The translations under genes and the position numbers were made by a program. Below, piece by piece: positions 24,947 to 34,192 of a DNA stretch of 64,000 bases. Below the pieces are notes generated by a model. That model did not search any database and was not told the origin of the DNA. It was given only the letters and a program-made list of their open reading frames with translations. Source of the DNA: Asanoa iriomotensis. Its GTDB lineage: Bacteria; Actinomycetota; Actinomycetes; Mycobacteriales; Micromonosporaceae. The DNA lies in NCBI RefSeq assembly GCF_016862515.1, contig NZ_BONC01000011.1, positions 62,001 to 126,000 on the forward strand. The letters run 5' to 3'. Numbering within the stretch: position 1 is the first letter of the stretch; each line of letters opens with the position of its first letter.

Positions 24947-25864
24947 ATGACCACCACCGTCGCGACCCGCCGCCTGACCGGCCTCAAACCCACCGGCGAA
25001 CTGCATCTGGGCAACCTGCTCGGCGCGATCGCGCCGATGGTCCGCGACCAGTACACGACCGACTCGATCGTCTTCCTCGCCGACCTGCGCGCGCTGACCA
25101 TGGCGCACGAGCCCCGCACGCTGCGCGAGACCACGCTGCGCCAGGCGACCGTGCTGCTGGCCGCCGGGCTCGATCCCGACCGGACGCTGTTCTACGTGCA
25201 GTCCCAGGTGCCCGATCACGCCGAACTGCACTACCTGCTGGAATGCACGACGTGGTACGGCGAGGCGATGCAGGCGGCCGACATCCTGCTCCACGACGCG
25301 ACGCACGTGCCGGTCGGCGACGACCAGCGGCAGCACGTCGCGCTCACGCGGGAGGTCGCGAAGCGGTTCAACCGGCGCTACGGGCCCACGTTCGTCGTGC
25401 CCGAGGCGGTCGTCCCGCCGGTCGCCGCACGGGTGATGGACCTGGCCAACCCCACGGTCAAGATGGGCAAGACGACCTCGTCGGCATCCGGCGCGATCGG
25501 CCTGCTCGACCCGCCCGCGCTGGTCATCCGCAAGATAGAGCGCGCGGTCACGGACTCCGACGGCAGCATCGGGTACGACCGCGCGTTGCGACCCGGCGTC
25601 AGCAACCTGTTGGAGATCCTCGCGGCGTGCGTCGGCGGGTCGCCGGTCGCGGTCGGTGCGGAGCTTCGGGGGTACGCCGAGCTCAGGCGCGCCACGGCCG
25701 AGGCGGTGCTCGGGCTGCTCAGGCCGTTGCAGGCGGCCTACGGGACGCTGGCGCGGGACCCCGGTTACGTGCGCCGGTTGCTGGCTGAGGGTGCTGAGCA
25801 GGCGCGGGCGCGTACCGCCGAAACGGTCTTCCGTGCGAAGCGCGCGATCGGGGTGCTCACCTGA
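24947..25864 (+). CDS. trpS: Tryptophanyl-tRNA synthetase, probably auxiliary, with internal deletion
   Basis: 305 residues, against about 330-340 usual. Class I signatures are ELHLGNLLGA (HIGH equivalent, residues 18-27) and VKMGKTTSS (KMSKS variant, 171-179); VPVGDDQRQHV and VTDSDGSIGYDRALRPGVSN are typical TrpRS. After LLECTTWYGE (residue 106) the sequence jumps straight to AMQAADILLHDA. The segment usually between them, about 26 residues containing TQFKEKS and TYPVL, is absent, with no frameshift in the DNA. The missing part includes an ATP-contacting lysine in Bacillus TrpRS. ATG at 24947 with GGAGG 5 nt upstream. Controlled by the attenuator; likely an inducible second TrpRS. Confidence 0.85.
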   Translation: MTTTVATRRLTGLKPTGELHLGNLLGAIAPMVRDQYTTDSIVFLADLRALTMAHEPRTLRETTLRQATVLLAAGLDPDRTLFYVQSQVPDHAELHYLLECTTWYGEAMQAADILLHDATHVPVGDDQRQHVALTREVAKRFNRRYGPTFVVPEAVVPPVAARVMDLANPTVKMGKTTSSASGAIGLLDPPALVIRKIERAVTDSDGSIGYDRALRPGVSNLLEILAACVGGSPVAVGAELRGYAELRRATAEAVLGLLRPLQAAYGTLARDPGYVRRLLAEGAEQARARTAETVFRAKRAIGVLT

Positions 25865-25929
25865 CCCTGACTTTTGTCGGAGCCGCGTGCTAGACCTACC
25901 AGGCACGCTCACGTTCGAGGGGGTCCATC

Positions 25930-27582
25930 ATGACCACACCGACCGTCGCACCCACGCAGGAGCGCCCCGCGGGCAACCCGTGGCTCGTCCTGGTGACGCT
26001 CTGCCTGGGCTTCTTCATGATCCTTCTCGACACGACGATCGTGAACATCGCGATCCCCGACATGAGCACGAGCCTCGACGCGTCCCTCGACCAGATCCTC
26101 TGGATCATCAACGCGTACGTGCTGGTCTACGCGGTCCTGCTGATCACCGCCGGCCGGCTCGGTGACATCTTCGGCCCCAAGCGCCTGTTCGTGATCGGCC
26201 TGGTGGTCTTCACGGCGGCGTCGGCCGCGTGCGGCCTGGCCGGTTCGCCCGAGCAGCTGATCGTGTTCCGGGTCGTGCAGGGCGTGGGCGGCGCGTTGCT
26301 GACACCGCAGACGCTGGCCACGATCACCGTGATCTTCCCGCCCGACAAGCGCGGCGTCGCGTTCGGCGTGTGGGGCTCGGTGGCCGGTGTCGCCACGATC
26401 GCGGGCCCGACGCTGGGCGGCTACCTGGTCACCGACTTCGGCTGGGAGTGGATCTTCTTCGTCAACGTGCCGGTCGGCGTGCTGACCGTCGTCCTGGCCC
26501 TGGTCGCGATGCCGGACCTGCGGCTCAACCGCCGGCACCGGCTCGACTGGACCGGCACGGCGCTCGCCACGATCGGCCTGTTCCTGCTGGTCTACGGCCT
26601 GATCGAGGGCGAGTCGCACGACTGGGGCGAGGTGTGGGGCCCGATCACGATCGTCGAGGTGATCGGCGCGGGCGTGCTCGTGCTGGCGGTCTTCATGGTG
26701 CATCAGTACGTGACGCGGTCGGGTGAGCCGCTGGTGCCGTTCACGATCTTCAAGGACCGCAACTTCGCGGTGATGAGCTGGATCAGCGCGGCGATCGCGT
26801 TCGGCATGCTCGGGCTGTTCCTGCCGCTGGTCATCTACCTGCAGTCGGTGCTCGGGCTGACGGCGCTGCAGGCCGGCCTCGCGGTCGCGCCGCTGTCGCT
26901 GGTGTCCATGGTGATCGCGCCGTTCGCCGGGCGGCTCGCTGACCGCGCGGCCGGCAAGTGGGTGCTGACGTTCGGGCTGGTCCTGTGGTGCGCGGGCATG
27001 GCGACGGTGGTGGCGCTGGCGGACGTCGGCACCGGGCAGTGGGGGCTGCTGCCCGGCCTGCTGATCGCGGGCGCCGGCCTCGGGTGCGTGTTCGCTCCAC
27101 TGCAGACGATCGCGATGCGCGACGTGCCGCCGCGGCAGGCGGGCGCCGCATCGGGTCTGATCAACACGACCCGGCAGCTGGGCGGGGTGATCGGCTCGGC
27201 CGCGGTGGGTGCGCTGCTGCAGGCGCAGCTCGCCACCAAGCTGACCGCGGCCGCCCGCGCCAACGCGGCCGACCTGCCGCCGGACGTGCGGCAGCCGTTC
27301 GTCGACGCGGTGGCCGGTGCGACGGGCGGCAGCCTGCACATCGGGGCCGGGCAGTCGGGTGCGGCGCTGCCGGCCGGGGTGCCGGAGCAGTACCGGCAGG
27401 CGCTGACCGACATCGCCGCCCGCACGTTCCACGAGGGCTTCACCAACGCGATGAAGACGACGCTGCTGCTGCCGCTGATCGTGCTGGCCGTCGCCGCGGT
27501 GAGCTGCCTGCTCGTCCGCTCGCGACGGGCCGATCCGACGCCGCCGGCCGACCGACTAGCCGAGGCACCGGCGGAGGTCTGA
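25930..27582 (+). CDS. MFS drug exporter, DHA2 (EmrB/QacA) family
   Basis: 550 residues with 14 predicted membrane helices. Family motifs are FFMILLDTTIVNIAIPDM (helix 1, motif D1), GRLGDIFGPKRLF (motif A) and GVWGSVAGVATIAGPTLGG (motif C, drug/H+ antiporter). It exports hydrophobic or cationic compounds with proton motive force. ATG at 25930 with a weak GAGGGG upstream. It lies 65 bp after trpS on the same strand, so readthrough from the attenuated transcript is possible; a joint role in resistance to a tryptophan-analogue antibiotic is a hypothesis. Confidence 0.92.
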   Translation: MTTPTVAPTQERPAGNPWLVLVTLCLGFFMILLDTTIVNIAIPDMSTSLDASLDQILWIINAYVLVYAVLLITAGRLGDIFGPKRLFVIGLVVFTAASAACGLAGSPEQLIVFRVVQGVGGALLTPQTLATITVIFPPDKRGVAFGVWGSVAGVATIAGPTLGGYLVTDFGWEWIFFVNVPVGVLTVVLALVAMPDLRLNRRHRLDWTGTALATIGLFLLVYGLIEGESHDWGEVWGPITIVEVIGAGVLVLAVFMVHQYVTRSGEPLVPFTIFKDRNFAVMSWISAAIAFGMLGLFLPLVIYLQSVLGLTALQAGLAVAPLSLVSMVIAPFAGRLADRAAGKWVLTFGLVLWCAGMATVVALADVGTGQWGLLPGLLIAGAGLGCVFAPLQTIAMRDVPPRQAGAASGLINTTRQLGGVIGSAAVGALLQAQLATKLTAAARANAADLPPDVRQPFVDAVAGATGGSLHIGAGQSGAALPAGVPEQYRQALTDIAARTFHEGFTNAMKTTLLLPLIVLAVAAVSCLLVRSRRADPTPPADRLAEAPAEV

Positions 27583-27628
27583 CAGCGGCCGGAGACTCGT
27601 GCGGATCAAAGCGACCGACGAGACCGGC

Positions 27629-28090
27629 TCAGGCCCGCGCCGGTGCCTTGAGCGCCTTCTCGAAGCAGCGGCTGAACGGGTTGCTCACGTACTCGCCGTA
27701 GGTCGGGATCGGGCGGTACCCGGCGTTGCGGTAGAGGCCGAGCGCGGCCGGCAGGTAGCTGCCGGTCTCCAGCCGGGCGACCGTGAAGCCGTCGGTGGCG
27801 GCGCGTTCCTCGAGCACCGCGAGCATGGTCCGGCCCAGGCCGTCGCCGCGCCGTTCGGGGCGCACGTACATCCGCTTGATCTCGACGGCCCGGTCGTCGA
27901 TCGCCTGCAGCGCGCCGCAGGCGACGACCTCGTCGTCGACCACGACCACGAGATAACGGATGTCGTCGTGCAACGGGAAGGAGCCGTCGATCGCGTCGCT
28001 GGCCCGCTCCGCGGCCCGCAGCTCCTGCTGCTGGGCGGTGACCAGCGCGACCAGGTCCGGTTCGTCGCCCCGCCGGGATTCGACCTTCAC
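27629..28090 (-). CDS. GNAT family N-acetyltransferase
   Basis: 153 residues. The acetyl-CoA site is EIKRMYVRPERRGDGLGRTMLAVLEE (motif A, RxxGxG/A), followed by VARLETGSYLPAALGLYRNAGYRPI (motif B). Substrate unknown; PapE-like amino-acid or small-amine acetylation is common. GTG at 28090; TAGGGT at 28102-28097 lies 6 nt upstream, suggesting a leaderless mRNA. Convergent with the MFS gene, upstream of nothing; obgE ends 34 bp away in the same orientation. Confidence 0.85.
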   Translation of the reverse strand: MKVESRRGDEPDLVALVTAQQQELRAAERASDAIDGSFPLHDDIRYLVVVVDDEVVACGALQAIDDRAVEIKRMYVRPERRGDGLGRTMLAVLEERAATDGFTVARLETGSYLPAALGLYRNAGYRPIPTYGEYVSNPFSRCFEKALKAPARA

Positions 28091-28124
28091 CGGCCGACCC
28101 TAGCGACGTGCGATTTCCGGGCTG

Positions 28125-29576
28125 TTACGACGCGTCGTCATCGAAGTCGGTGCCGTACTCGGGCAGGTCCGGCGTCGGCTGGCGGCGGGCCTTGCGGGCC
28201 GCGAGCCGCTCGGACGCCCGGGTGCGGGTCGGGCGCTCGGTGATCCGCGGGTCGGTGCCGCGCAGGCCGGCGGTCGGGTCGATGCCCGCGCCCAGGGTCG
28301 GCTCCCAGTCGAACTCGCGGTCGCCGATCCGGACCAGGCTGCCCTGCACGGCGCCGGCCTTGGCCAACTGGTCCTCGACACCGAGCCGGTTGAGCCGGTC
28401 CGCGAGGTAGCCGACCGCCTCGTCGTTGTCGAAGTTGGTCTGCCGGACCCAGCGCTCGGGCTGCGGGCCGCGCACCACGAAGGCGCCGTCCGGGTCCTCG
28501 TGCACCGTGAAGCCGGCGTCGTCGACCGCGCGCGGGCGCAGGATGATCCGGGTCGGCTCGCCCTCGGGCGCCGCGGCCCGCTTCTCGGCGACCAGTTCGG
28601 CGATGCCGTACGTCAGCTCGCGCAGGCCCTCCCGGGTGGCGGCGCTGACCTCGAAGACGCGATAGCCGCGCTCCTCGAGGTCCGGCCGGACGATCTCCGC
28701 GAGGTCGCGCCCGTCCGGCACGTCGATCTTGTTGATCGCGACGAGCCGGGGCCGGTCCTCGAGACCGCCGTACGCGCTCAGCTCAGCCTCGATCGCGTCG
28801 ATGTCGGCGACGGGGTCGCGCCCGGGCTCCAACGTGGCCGCGTCGACCACGTGCACCAGCACCGCGGTCCGCTCGATGTGCCGGAGGAACTCCAGCCCGA
28901 GCCCCTTGCCGTCGGCGGCGCCGGGGATCAGACCCGGCACGTCGGCGATCGTGAAGGTGTGGTCGTCGACCCGCACGACGCCCAGGTTCGGCACGAGGGT
29001 TGTGAACGGGTAGTCGGCGATCTTGGGCTTGGCCGCCGAGAGCACGGAGATCAGCGACGACTTGCCGGCCGACGGGAAGCCGACCAGCCCGACGTCCGCG
29101 ACGCTCTTCAGCTCGAGCACCACGTCGAGCCGCTCCCCCGGCTCGCCCAGCTCGGCGAACCCGGGCGCCTTGCGGCGCGAGTTGGCCAGCGAGGCGTTGC
29201 CCCGGCCGCCGCGGCCGCCCCGGGCCACCTCGACGGTGGTGCCGGCGCCGACCAGGTCGGCCAGCACCTCGCCGTCGCTGGTGAGCACGACGGTGCCGTC
29301 GGGCACGCGCAGCACGAGGTCGTCGCCGGTGGCGCCGTCCCGGTTGGAGCCGGCACCGCCGGCGCCGTTGGACGCCTTCACGTGCGGCCGGAAGTGGAAG
29401 TCGAGCAGCGTGTGCACCTGCGGGTCGACGGTGAACGAGACGCTGCCGCCGTGCCCGCCGTTGCCGCCGTCGGGCCCGCCGAGCGGCTTGAACTTCTCAC
29501 GATGGATCGACACGCAGCCGTGCCCACCGTCGCCGGCCCGCAGGTGCAGGACGACCCGGTCAACGAACGTAGCCAC
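28125..29576 (-). CDS. obgE: Obg GTPase (ObgE/CgtA)
   Basis: 483 residues with the three usual parts: a glycine-rich Obg fold ([40 protein letters not shown]) to about 158, the G domain ([35 protein letters not shown]), and an OCT domain (about 355-425, [26 protein letters not shown]) with a basic tail. It works in 50S assembly and growth control. GTG at 29576, with GAGGAA 3-8 nt upstream. Last of the rplU-rpmA-obgE series, behind a terminator-like hairpin, so it may have its own promoter. Confidence 0.97.
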   Translation of the reverse strand: MATFVDRVVLHLRAGDGGHGCVSIHREKFKPLGGPDGGNGGHGGSVSFTVDPQVHTLLDFHFRPHVKASNGAGGAGSNRDGATGDDLVLRVPDGTVVLTSDGEVLADLVGAGTTVEVARGGRGGRGNASLANSRRKAPGFAELGEPGERLDVVLELKSVADVGLVGFPSAGKSSLISVLSAAKPKIADYPFTTLVPNLGVVRVDDHTFTIADVPGLIPGAADGKGLGLEFLRHIERTAVLVHVVDAATLEPGRDPVADIDAIEAELSAYGGLEDRPRLVAINKIDVPDGRDLAEIVRPDLEERGYRVFEVSAATREGLRELTYGIAELVAEKRAAAPEGEPTRIILRPRAVDDAGFTVHEDPDGAFVVRGPQPERWVRQTNFDNDEAVGYLADRLNRLGVEDQLAKAGAVQGSLVRIGDREFDWEPTLGAGIDPTAGLRGTDPRITERPTRTRASERLAARKARRQPTPDLPEYGTDFDDDAS

Positions 29577-29696
29577 GGTTCCTCATTTCCATCGAACTCA
29601 CTGCTCGGGCCACCGATCAGTTTCCATTGTGACCGCGATGTCGGCCCGCAACGAACGGCGCGGTCGTGACCTTGGTCAGCCCGCGCCGGCAAACGC

Positions 29697-29732
29697 GAAG
29701 CGGGCCGGGACACCTGGTCCACGGCCCGCTTC
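29697..29732 (-). terminator. Hairpin between rpmA and obgE
   Basis: A 10-bp perfect stem GAAGCGGGCC/GGCCCGCTTC (29697-29706 with 29723-29732) encloses a smaller GGAC/GTCC stem. It lies 31 bp after the rpmA stop, reading the minus strand, and probably limits readthrough from the ribosomal genes into obgE. Confidence 0.65.
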
Positions 29733-29763
29733 GGCTAAACGCTGGTGTGGGGAAGCCCCCGCC

Positions 29764-30021
29764 TCAGTGCTCGCTCGGCACGATGCTGACGGTCTTGCGG
29801 CCCCGCTTGGTGCCGAACTGGACCGCGCCCGCGGCCAGCGCGAACAGCGTGTCGTCGCCGCCGCGGCCGACCAGGTCGCCCGGGTGGAACTTGGTGCCGC
29901 GCTGGCGGATCAGGATCTCGCCGGCGCTGACCACCTGGCCACCGAAACGCTTGACGCCCAGGCGCTGAGCCGCGGAGTCGCGACCGTTGCGCGAGCTGGA
30001 CGCACCCTTTTTGTGAGCCAT
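29764..30021 (-). CDS. rpmA: 50S ribosomal protein L27
   Basis: 85 residues, full length. L27 reaches the peptidyl-transferase centre with its N-terminal [21 protein letters not shown] tail, which is intact. [26 protein letters not shown] is family-typical. ATG at 30021, 11 bp after the rplU stop in the same operon. Confidence 0.97.
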   Translation of the reverse strand: MAHKKGASSSRNGRDSAAQRLGVKRFGGQVVSAGEILIRQRGTKFHPGDLVGRGGDDTLFALAAGAVQFGTKRGRKTVSIVPSEH

Positions 30022-30032
30022 CGCCTAAACGC

Positions 30033-30347
30033 CTACTTCCCGCTGGAGATGCCGGTGACCTTGACCTGGGTCAGCTTCTGGCGGTGACCCTGGCGCTTGT
30101 GGTAGCCGGTCTTGTTCTTGAACTTGTGGATCCGGATCTTGGGTCCCTTGGTGTGCGCGGCGATCTCGCCGGACACCGAGACCTTGGCAAGCTGCGCCGC
30201 GTCGGTCACCAGGTCGTCACCGTCAACGAGGAGCACCGCGGCGAGCTTGACCGCGTCACCGGGCTCGCCGATGAGCTTCTCGACCTCGATCACGTCACCC
30301 TCGGCGACCTTGTACTGCTTGCCGCCGGTCTTGACGATCGCGTACAT
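30033..30347 (-). CDS. rplU: 50S ribosomal protein L21
   Basis: 104 residues. The start [18 protein letters not shown] and the C-terminal [22 protein letters not shown] are diagnostic for L21, which binds 23S rRNA domain and contacts L20. ATG at 30347 with AGGAG about 9 nt upstream; a longer frame reaches 30794 but has no support. First gene of the rplU-rpmA unit. In many relatives rne is directly upstream; here an ABC exporter cassette and a lipoprotein gene intervene. The 256 bp upstream should hold its promoter; I could not place boxes confidently. Confidence 0.96.
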   Translation of the reverse strand: MYAIVKTGGKQYKVAEGDVIEVEKLIGEPGDAVKLAAVLLVDGDDLVTDAAQLAKVSVSGEIAAHTKGPKIRIHKFKNKTGYHKRQGHRQKLTQVKVTGISSGK

Positions 30348-30603
30348 GGGACGCGGACTCCTGTCGTAGCGTGGCGGTGGTCTTTCGGCGTTCGCCGCGG
30401 CGCCTGCGTGCGAGAAGCACGATCGGCGGGCACACGTGAACGCGGCGCACGGGGGTGCGCCACAGGCAAGCGTACGGCATGCCCGCCCCGCTCCCCAAAC
30501 TGGGGATCCTCGGCCGGGGCGACCCACCGCAGGCCACGCGGCTCCCACCGACCCCAACCGGACAGGAGCTTGAACGACCCAACGGGGCAAACCACCCCGG
30601 GAG

Positions 30604-32379
30604 TCAGGCCGCACCCACCGGCTCGGGGCGCGCCTCGGCGATCCGGAGGGCCTCGACCAGCTTCCGATAGAGCGAGTCGGCCGCCAGCAACTCGGCGTGC
30701 GTCCCGCGGGCCCGGATGCGCCCCTCCTCCAGCACGATGATCGTGTCGGCGTCGAGCACCGTCGACAGTCGGTGGGCGATCGTGACGACGGCACCGGCGG
30801 CGGCCCGTTCGCGGATGCACTCGTGCAGGGCGGCCTCGGTCAGCCCGTCCACCTGGGCGGTGGCCTCGTCGAGCAGCAGCACGTCCGGTGTGCGCAGGAT
30901 CGCCCGGGCCAGCGCGATCCGCTGCCGTTGCCCGCCGCTGACCTCGTTCTCGGTCAACGACGTGTCGAGCCCCTCGGCCAGCGAGTCGATCTTGTCGTCC
31001 AGCCGTACCGCCCGCAGCACCGCCATCACCTCCGCCTCCGTGGCGTCAGGGTGGGTGAACAGCAGGTTGTCGCGAATGGTGCCGGGCACGACAGGGGTCT
31101 CCTGCTCGACGTACGCCAGGCGCGCCCGCACCTCGTCGTGCGTGTAGGACCGGTAAGGCCGCCCGTCGAGCAGCACCTCGCCGCTCTCCGGCTCGAGGAA
31201 CCGCAGGATCAGCGAGAACAGGGTGGTCTTGCCCGCACCCGACGGCCCGACGATCGCGGTGTGCCCCCGGCTCGGCACGGCGAGGTCGATGCCACGTACC
31301 GCCGGCTCGGTGCCTGGCGCATATCGGGCGGTCACGGACCGGAACTCGAGGATCGGCACCTCGCCGGAGCCCGCCGCGACCCGCGCCACCCCGGCGTCGA
31401 TCGGCGACCCCGGCTCGACCTCCATCGCGTCGACCTGCCGGATCCGCGCGGCCGCCGCCATCCCCGCCTGCAGGTTCGTGACGTTCTGGGTGAGCTCGGT
31501 GACCGGACCCATGAGCTGGAACGCGTACAACAGGAATGCGATCAGACTCGACACCTCCAGCAGCCCGCGGTCCGCGCGCCAGGCACCGATGCCGAGGATC
31601 ACGATGATCGCGAGTTGGATGCCGGTCCACGAGATCGTCCAGACCGTGGCCGTGCGCCGCGCGGCGCGGATCGCGTGCGCCGCGGAGTCACGCGCGTCCG
31701 CCACGATCCGTTCGGTCTGGCGTTCCTCGGCCCGGCTGGCCTTGACCGTGCGAATCGCGCGCAGCGCGCCTTCGAGCGCGCCGCCGAGCCGGCCGACCGA
31801 CTCCTGCGCCGCCTCCTGCGCCTTGGCGATCGCCGGCATCAGCGCGGTCATGACGGCGCCGACCACCAGCACCGAGGCGAGGGTCAGGCCCAGCAGCACA
31901 CGGTCCAGCACGCCCATCAGGATCAGCGTCGCCACCAGCGCGAGCGAGCTGTTGAGCAGCCCGACGATGCTGGCGGAGGCGTTGTGCAGCAGCCCGGCGT
32001 CGGAGGTGACCCGGGTGACCAACTCGCCGCTGGGCCGCCCGGTGATCTCGCGCACGCGAGCGACGAAGTAGCGCCGGATCATCGACACCCGGGCGTCCAA
32101 CACCACCTTCTCCGAGACGGTGCCCATGATCACCCACTGCCACATCGAGATCGCGGCGCCGACCACCACGAGCCCGAGCAACACGCCGACGGGCCGCCAG
32201 AGCGACGTGTCGGACTGCCCCAACGTGTCGATCACCCACTTGGTGACCATCGGAGTGGCAAGCCCGACGGCGCTGCCCAGCAGCCCCAGCAGAAAACCGG
32301 CGACCAACACCCGCCGGTGCGGTGTGACGAACGAGACGAGAGTGCGGAGCCGTTGAAAACGAGGAGGCGGCACAGTCAT
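30604..32379 (-). CDS. ABC exporter, fused membrane and ATPase domains
   Basis: 591 residues: six membrane helices (residues about 20-300, starting [20 protein letters not shown]) fused to an ATPase domain with Walker [11 protein letters not shown], signature [16 protein letters not shown], Walker [14 protein letters not shown] and switch IAHRLSTV. A homodimeric lipid- or drug-type exporter (MsbA/LmrA-like). The ATG at 32379 is preferred over one 10 codons earlier, which overlaps the operator. It is divergent from a TetR gene, with a 20-bp dyad just upstream of its start, so it is probably repressed by that TetR and induced by its substrate. Confidence 0.92.
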   Translation of the reverse strand: MTVPPPRFQRLRTLVSFVTPHRRVLVAGFLLGLLGSAVGLATPMVTKWVIDTLGQSDTSLWRPVGVLLGLVVVGAAISMWQWVIMGTVSEKVVLDARVSMIRRYFVARVREITGRPSGELVTRVTSDAGLLHNASASIVGLLNSSLALVATLILMGVLDRVLLGLTLASVLVVGAVMTALMPAIAKAQEAAQESVGRLGGALEGALRAIRTVKASRAEERQTERIVADARDSAAHAIRAARRTATVWTISWTGIQLAIIVILGIGAWRADRGLLEVSSLIAFLLYAFQLMGPVTELTQNVTNLQAGMAAAARIRQVDAMEVEPGSPIDAGVARVAAGSGEVPILEFRSVTARYAPGTEPAVRGIDLAVPSRGHTAIVGPSGAGKTTLFSLILRFLEPESGEVLLDGRPYRSYTHDEVRARLAYVEQETPVVPGTIRDNLLFTHPDATEAEVMAVLRAVRLDDKIDSLAEGLDTSLTENEVSGGQRQRIALARAILRTPDVLLLDEATAQVDGLTEAALHECIRERAAAGAVVTIAHRLSTVLDADTIIVLEEGRIRARGTHAELLAADSLYRKLVEALRIAEARPEPVGAA

Positions 32380-32387
32380 GCGCTCTA

Positions 32388-32407
32388 GTGGAACAAAGCT
32401 GTTCCAC
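32388..32407. promoter_or_regulatory. Dyad operator between the ABC exporter and TetR genes
   Basis: GTGGAACA-AAGC-TGTTCCAC, 8-bp perfect arms around 4 nt. It lies 9 bp before the exporter ATG and 46 bp before the TetR GTG, so a bound repressor could block the exporter promoter and affect its own. Size fits a TetR dimer. Confidence 0.7.
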
Positions 32408-32452
32408 AAGAGTCAAGCGCGTATCCGATCTGAGACTGCTAACGTCAGCGCT

Positions 32453-33025
32453 GTGCCAGAGAACGAACGTGGTGCGCGGGCCCGCACAAGGCAGGCGATC
32501 CTGTCTGCCGCGATCGAGGTGCTTGGGCAAAACCCGAACGCGGCCCTGAGCGACATCGCCGCGGCGGCGGAGGTAGGCCGCACGACGCTGCACCGCTACT
32601 TCCCTGAGCGCTCGGACCTGCTCCGGGCCGTCGCCGCCGAAGGCTCCGCCCGCCTGGACCGGGCCACGGCCAGCGCACGCCTGGAGGAAGGCACCGGCTG
32701 CGAGGCCCTCCTCCGCCTGTGCCGCGAGTACTTCGACCTGGGCAGCCTGCTCTCCCTGATCTTCACGGACCCGGACTGCATGAGCGACGCGACCCCGATC
32801 GTCGACGACGGCTGCGACGACCGCTTCACCACGATGATCAACCGCGGCCACCGCGACGGCACGATCGACACAGGCCTACCCGCGCCGTGGCTGTCCAGCC
32901 TGATGTGGTCGCAGCTCTACGCGGGCTGGAGCTACATCACCCAACACAACGCCTCCCGCCACGAAGTCCTGGACCTCCTGGTCCGCACGGTCGACGGCGC
33001 GGTCACCCCCCGCACCACCAATTAG
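32453..33025 (+). CDS. TetR family transcriptional regulator
   Basis: 190 residues. The helix-turn-helix is ALSDIAAAAEVGRTTLHRYF (residues about 28-47), preceded by ARTRQAILSAAIEVLG. The C-terminal domain (EYFDLGSLLSLIFTDPD...) is the ligand and dimer part and is not recognisable further. GTG at 32453; TAACGT at 32440-32445 lies 7 nt upstream, suggesting a leaderless mRNA. Divergent from the ABC exporter, with the shared dyad between; the likely repressor of that exporter. Confidence 0.88.
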   Translation: MPENERGARARTRQAILSAAIEVLGQNPNAALSDIAAAAEVGRTTLHRYFPERSDLLRAVAAEGSARLDRATASARLEEGTGCEALLRLCREYFDLGSLLSLIFTDPDCMSDATPIVDDGCDDRFTTMINRGHRDGTIDTGLPAPWLSSLMWSQLYAGWSYITQHNASRHEVLDLLVRTVDGAVTPRTTN

Positions 33026-33027
33026 GA

Positions 33028-33312
33028 CCATTTCTCCCGGGCCCGCCGTGGGCACGACCGCCGCTCCCGCCGGACACCGCTCCGCTTCGCTCCGCTGCCA
33101 GGCCCGCATTGGCAAATCTTGGTAATCGGTTGCTGCTACCGCAGCAATGGATTACCAACGTCCGCCGCGCGCGCCACATCCCCCGGGTCTACCGATGGGA
33201 GCTGCCGCGCCCGGAGGCTCGCGAAGCGTGCCGGGCCAGCGAAGAACAGCAGCCGGGCTTGACAGGACACTCCCGCCGGATGCCGCGTAAGCGACGCCTG
33301 CCGAAGAAGGTG
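33028..33312 (-). repeat. Intergenic repeat element, copy B (hairpin-centred)
   Basis: Fills the gap between the TetR gene and the lipoprotein gene and matches copy A (3663-3990) in reverse complement with blocks in the same order. The centre is a 36-nt hairpin at 33121-33156: GGTAATC, TTGCTGC, loop TACC, GCAGCAA, GATTACC. Flanks TTACCAACGTCCGCCGCG and the CCCGGGCCCGCCGTGGGC and CTCCCGCCGGACACCGCTC blocks are shared. It lacks the 95-bp extra segment of copy A. No coding potential. Confidence 0.75.
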
Positions 33313-33329
33313 GAGCGTGCGCGGTGCGG

Positions 33330-33872
33330 TCAGTTAGGGCAGAGGGTGTCCAGGCGGTCCTGGATCGCGCCCAGGGTGGCGTCGTCGATGGTTGCCACAT
33401 TGGACGTCATCGAGTCGACCTGGACCGCCAGCTGCGACAGCGTGGTCTTGAGCTGGGCGTCCGTCGCCGTCGTCGAGGCCTTGCGGAGGTCGGCCGCCCA
33501 GGTGTCGAGCGTGGTGCCCAGCTTCTTCTCTGCGGCCGCCTCGGCGGTCTTGTCGTTCTTGCCCTGCGCCTCCAGCACCGCCGTGAGTTGCTGGACGAAT
33601 GCCGTCGTGCCGGTCTCGCTCGCCTTGAGCACGTCGGCGCAGATCTGCGTCGCGTTGCCGCCCGCCTTCGCGGTCGGCTCCGGGCCCAGCGAGATCTTCG
33701 GCGCCGCGGTGCCCAACGGGGCGGCGCCCGACGGGGTCGCACCAGGGGACGAAGACGGCGCCGCGCTCCCGCCGGGGGTGGCGCTCGCGTCACCGCGGCC
33801 CTCCACGTCCGCGGAGCAACCGGCGACAAGGAACAGGGCGACGGATACGACGAGCAAGCGACGCAGGCGCAT
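33330..33872 (-). CDS. Hypothetical lipoprotein
   Basis: 180 residues. A lipoprotein signal RLRRLLVVSVALFLVAGC with the lipobox LVAGC places the mature protein on the cell surface. A Ser/Pro/Gly/Ala-rich linker (residues 20-60) leads to a helical domain of about 115 residues (QICADVLKASETGTTAFVQQ... TLCPN) with one Cys near each end, perhaps a disulfide. No domain name recognised. ATG at 33872 with GGAGGA about 10 nt upstream. Single gene between copy B of the repeat and a minisatellite. Confidence 0.75.
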   Translation of the reverse strand: MRLRRLLVVSVALFLVAGCSADVEGRGDASATPGGSAAPSSSPGATPSGAAPLGTAAPKISLGPEPTAKAGGNATQICADVLKASETGTTAFVQQLTAVLEAQGKNDKTAEAAAEKKLGTTLDTWAADLRKASTTATDAQLKTTLSQLAVQVDSMTSNVATIDDATLGAIQDRLDTLCPN

Positions 33873-33955
33873 CGGGGTGTGTCCTCCGGGGGTGGCGGCG
33901 GAACGATGCCGCGACCCTAACGCGCATTCATGAGCCCTGCTCGTCCGACCCCGCA

Positions 33956-34140
33956 CACGCCGCCGGCCGGCCAGCAAATCGCCGCCACCTAGGCCCGCCG
34001 CAACCCAACCCCCAGACACGCCACCGGCCAGCCAACAAATCACCGCCACCCAGGCCCGCCGCAACCCAACCCCCAGACACGCCACCGGCCAGCCAGCGAA
34101 ACGCCGCCACCCAGGCCCGCCGCGGCTTGACCCCGGATAT
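33956..34140. repeat. Minisatellite with 61-bp unit
   Basis: Three clear units of exactly 61 bp start with (A)CACGCC(G/A)CCGGCC at 33956, 34017 and 34078; a fourth partial unit begins near 34139. Units 1 and 2 are about 95 percent identical, the third diverges at its end. The unit length is not a multiple of three, so it does not encode a protein repeat. Confidence 0.8.
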
Positions 34141-34143
34141 GCC

Positions 34144-34179
34144 GCTGGCCGGCCACCCCCAGGGAGGTGGCCGGCCAGC
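34144..34179 (-). terminator. Strong terminator after rne
   Basis: A 14-bp perfect stem (GCTGGCCGGCCACC at 34144-34157 with 34166-34179) and an 8-nt loop, 13 bp past the rne stop on the minus strand. It partly consists of the last minisatellite unit, which may be how the array arose or was captured. Confidence 0.75.
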
Positions 34180-34192
34180 GAAAGCGATCTAG

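Noticed and set aside
33956-34140. Protein-coding repeat in the 61-bp array
   Set aside because: The unit length is not divisible by three, so the frame changes in each unit.
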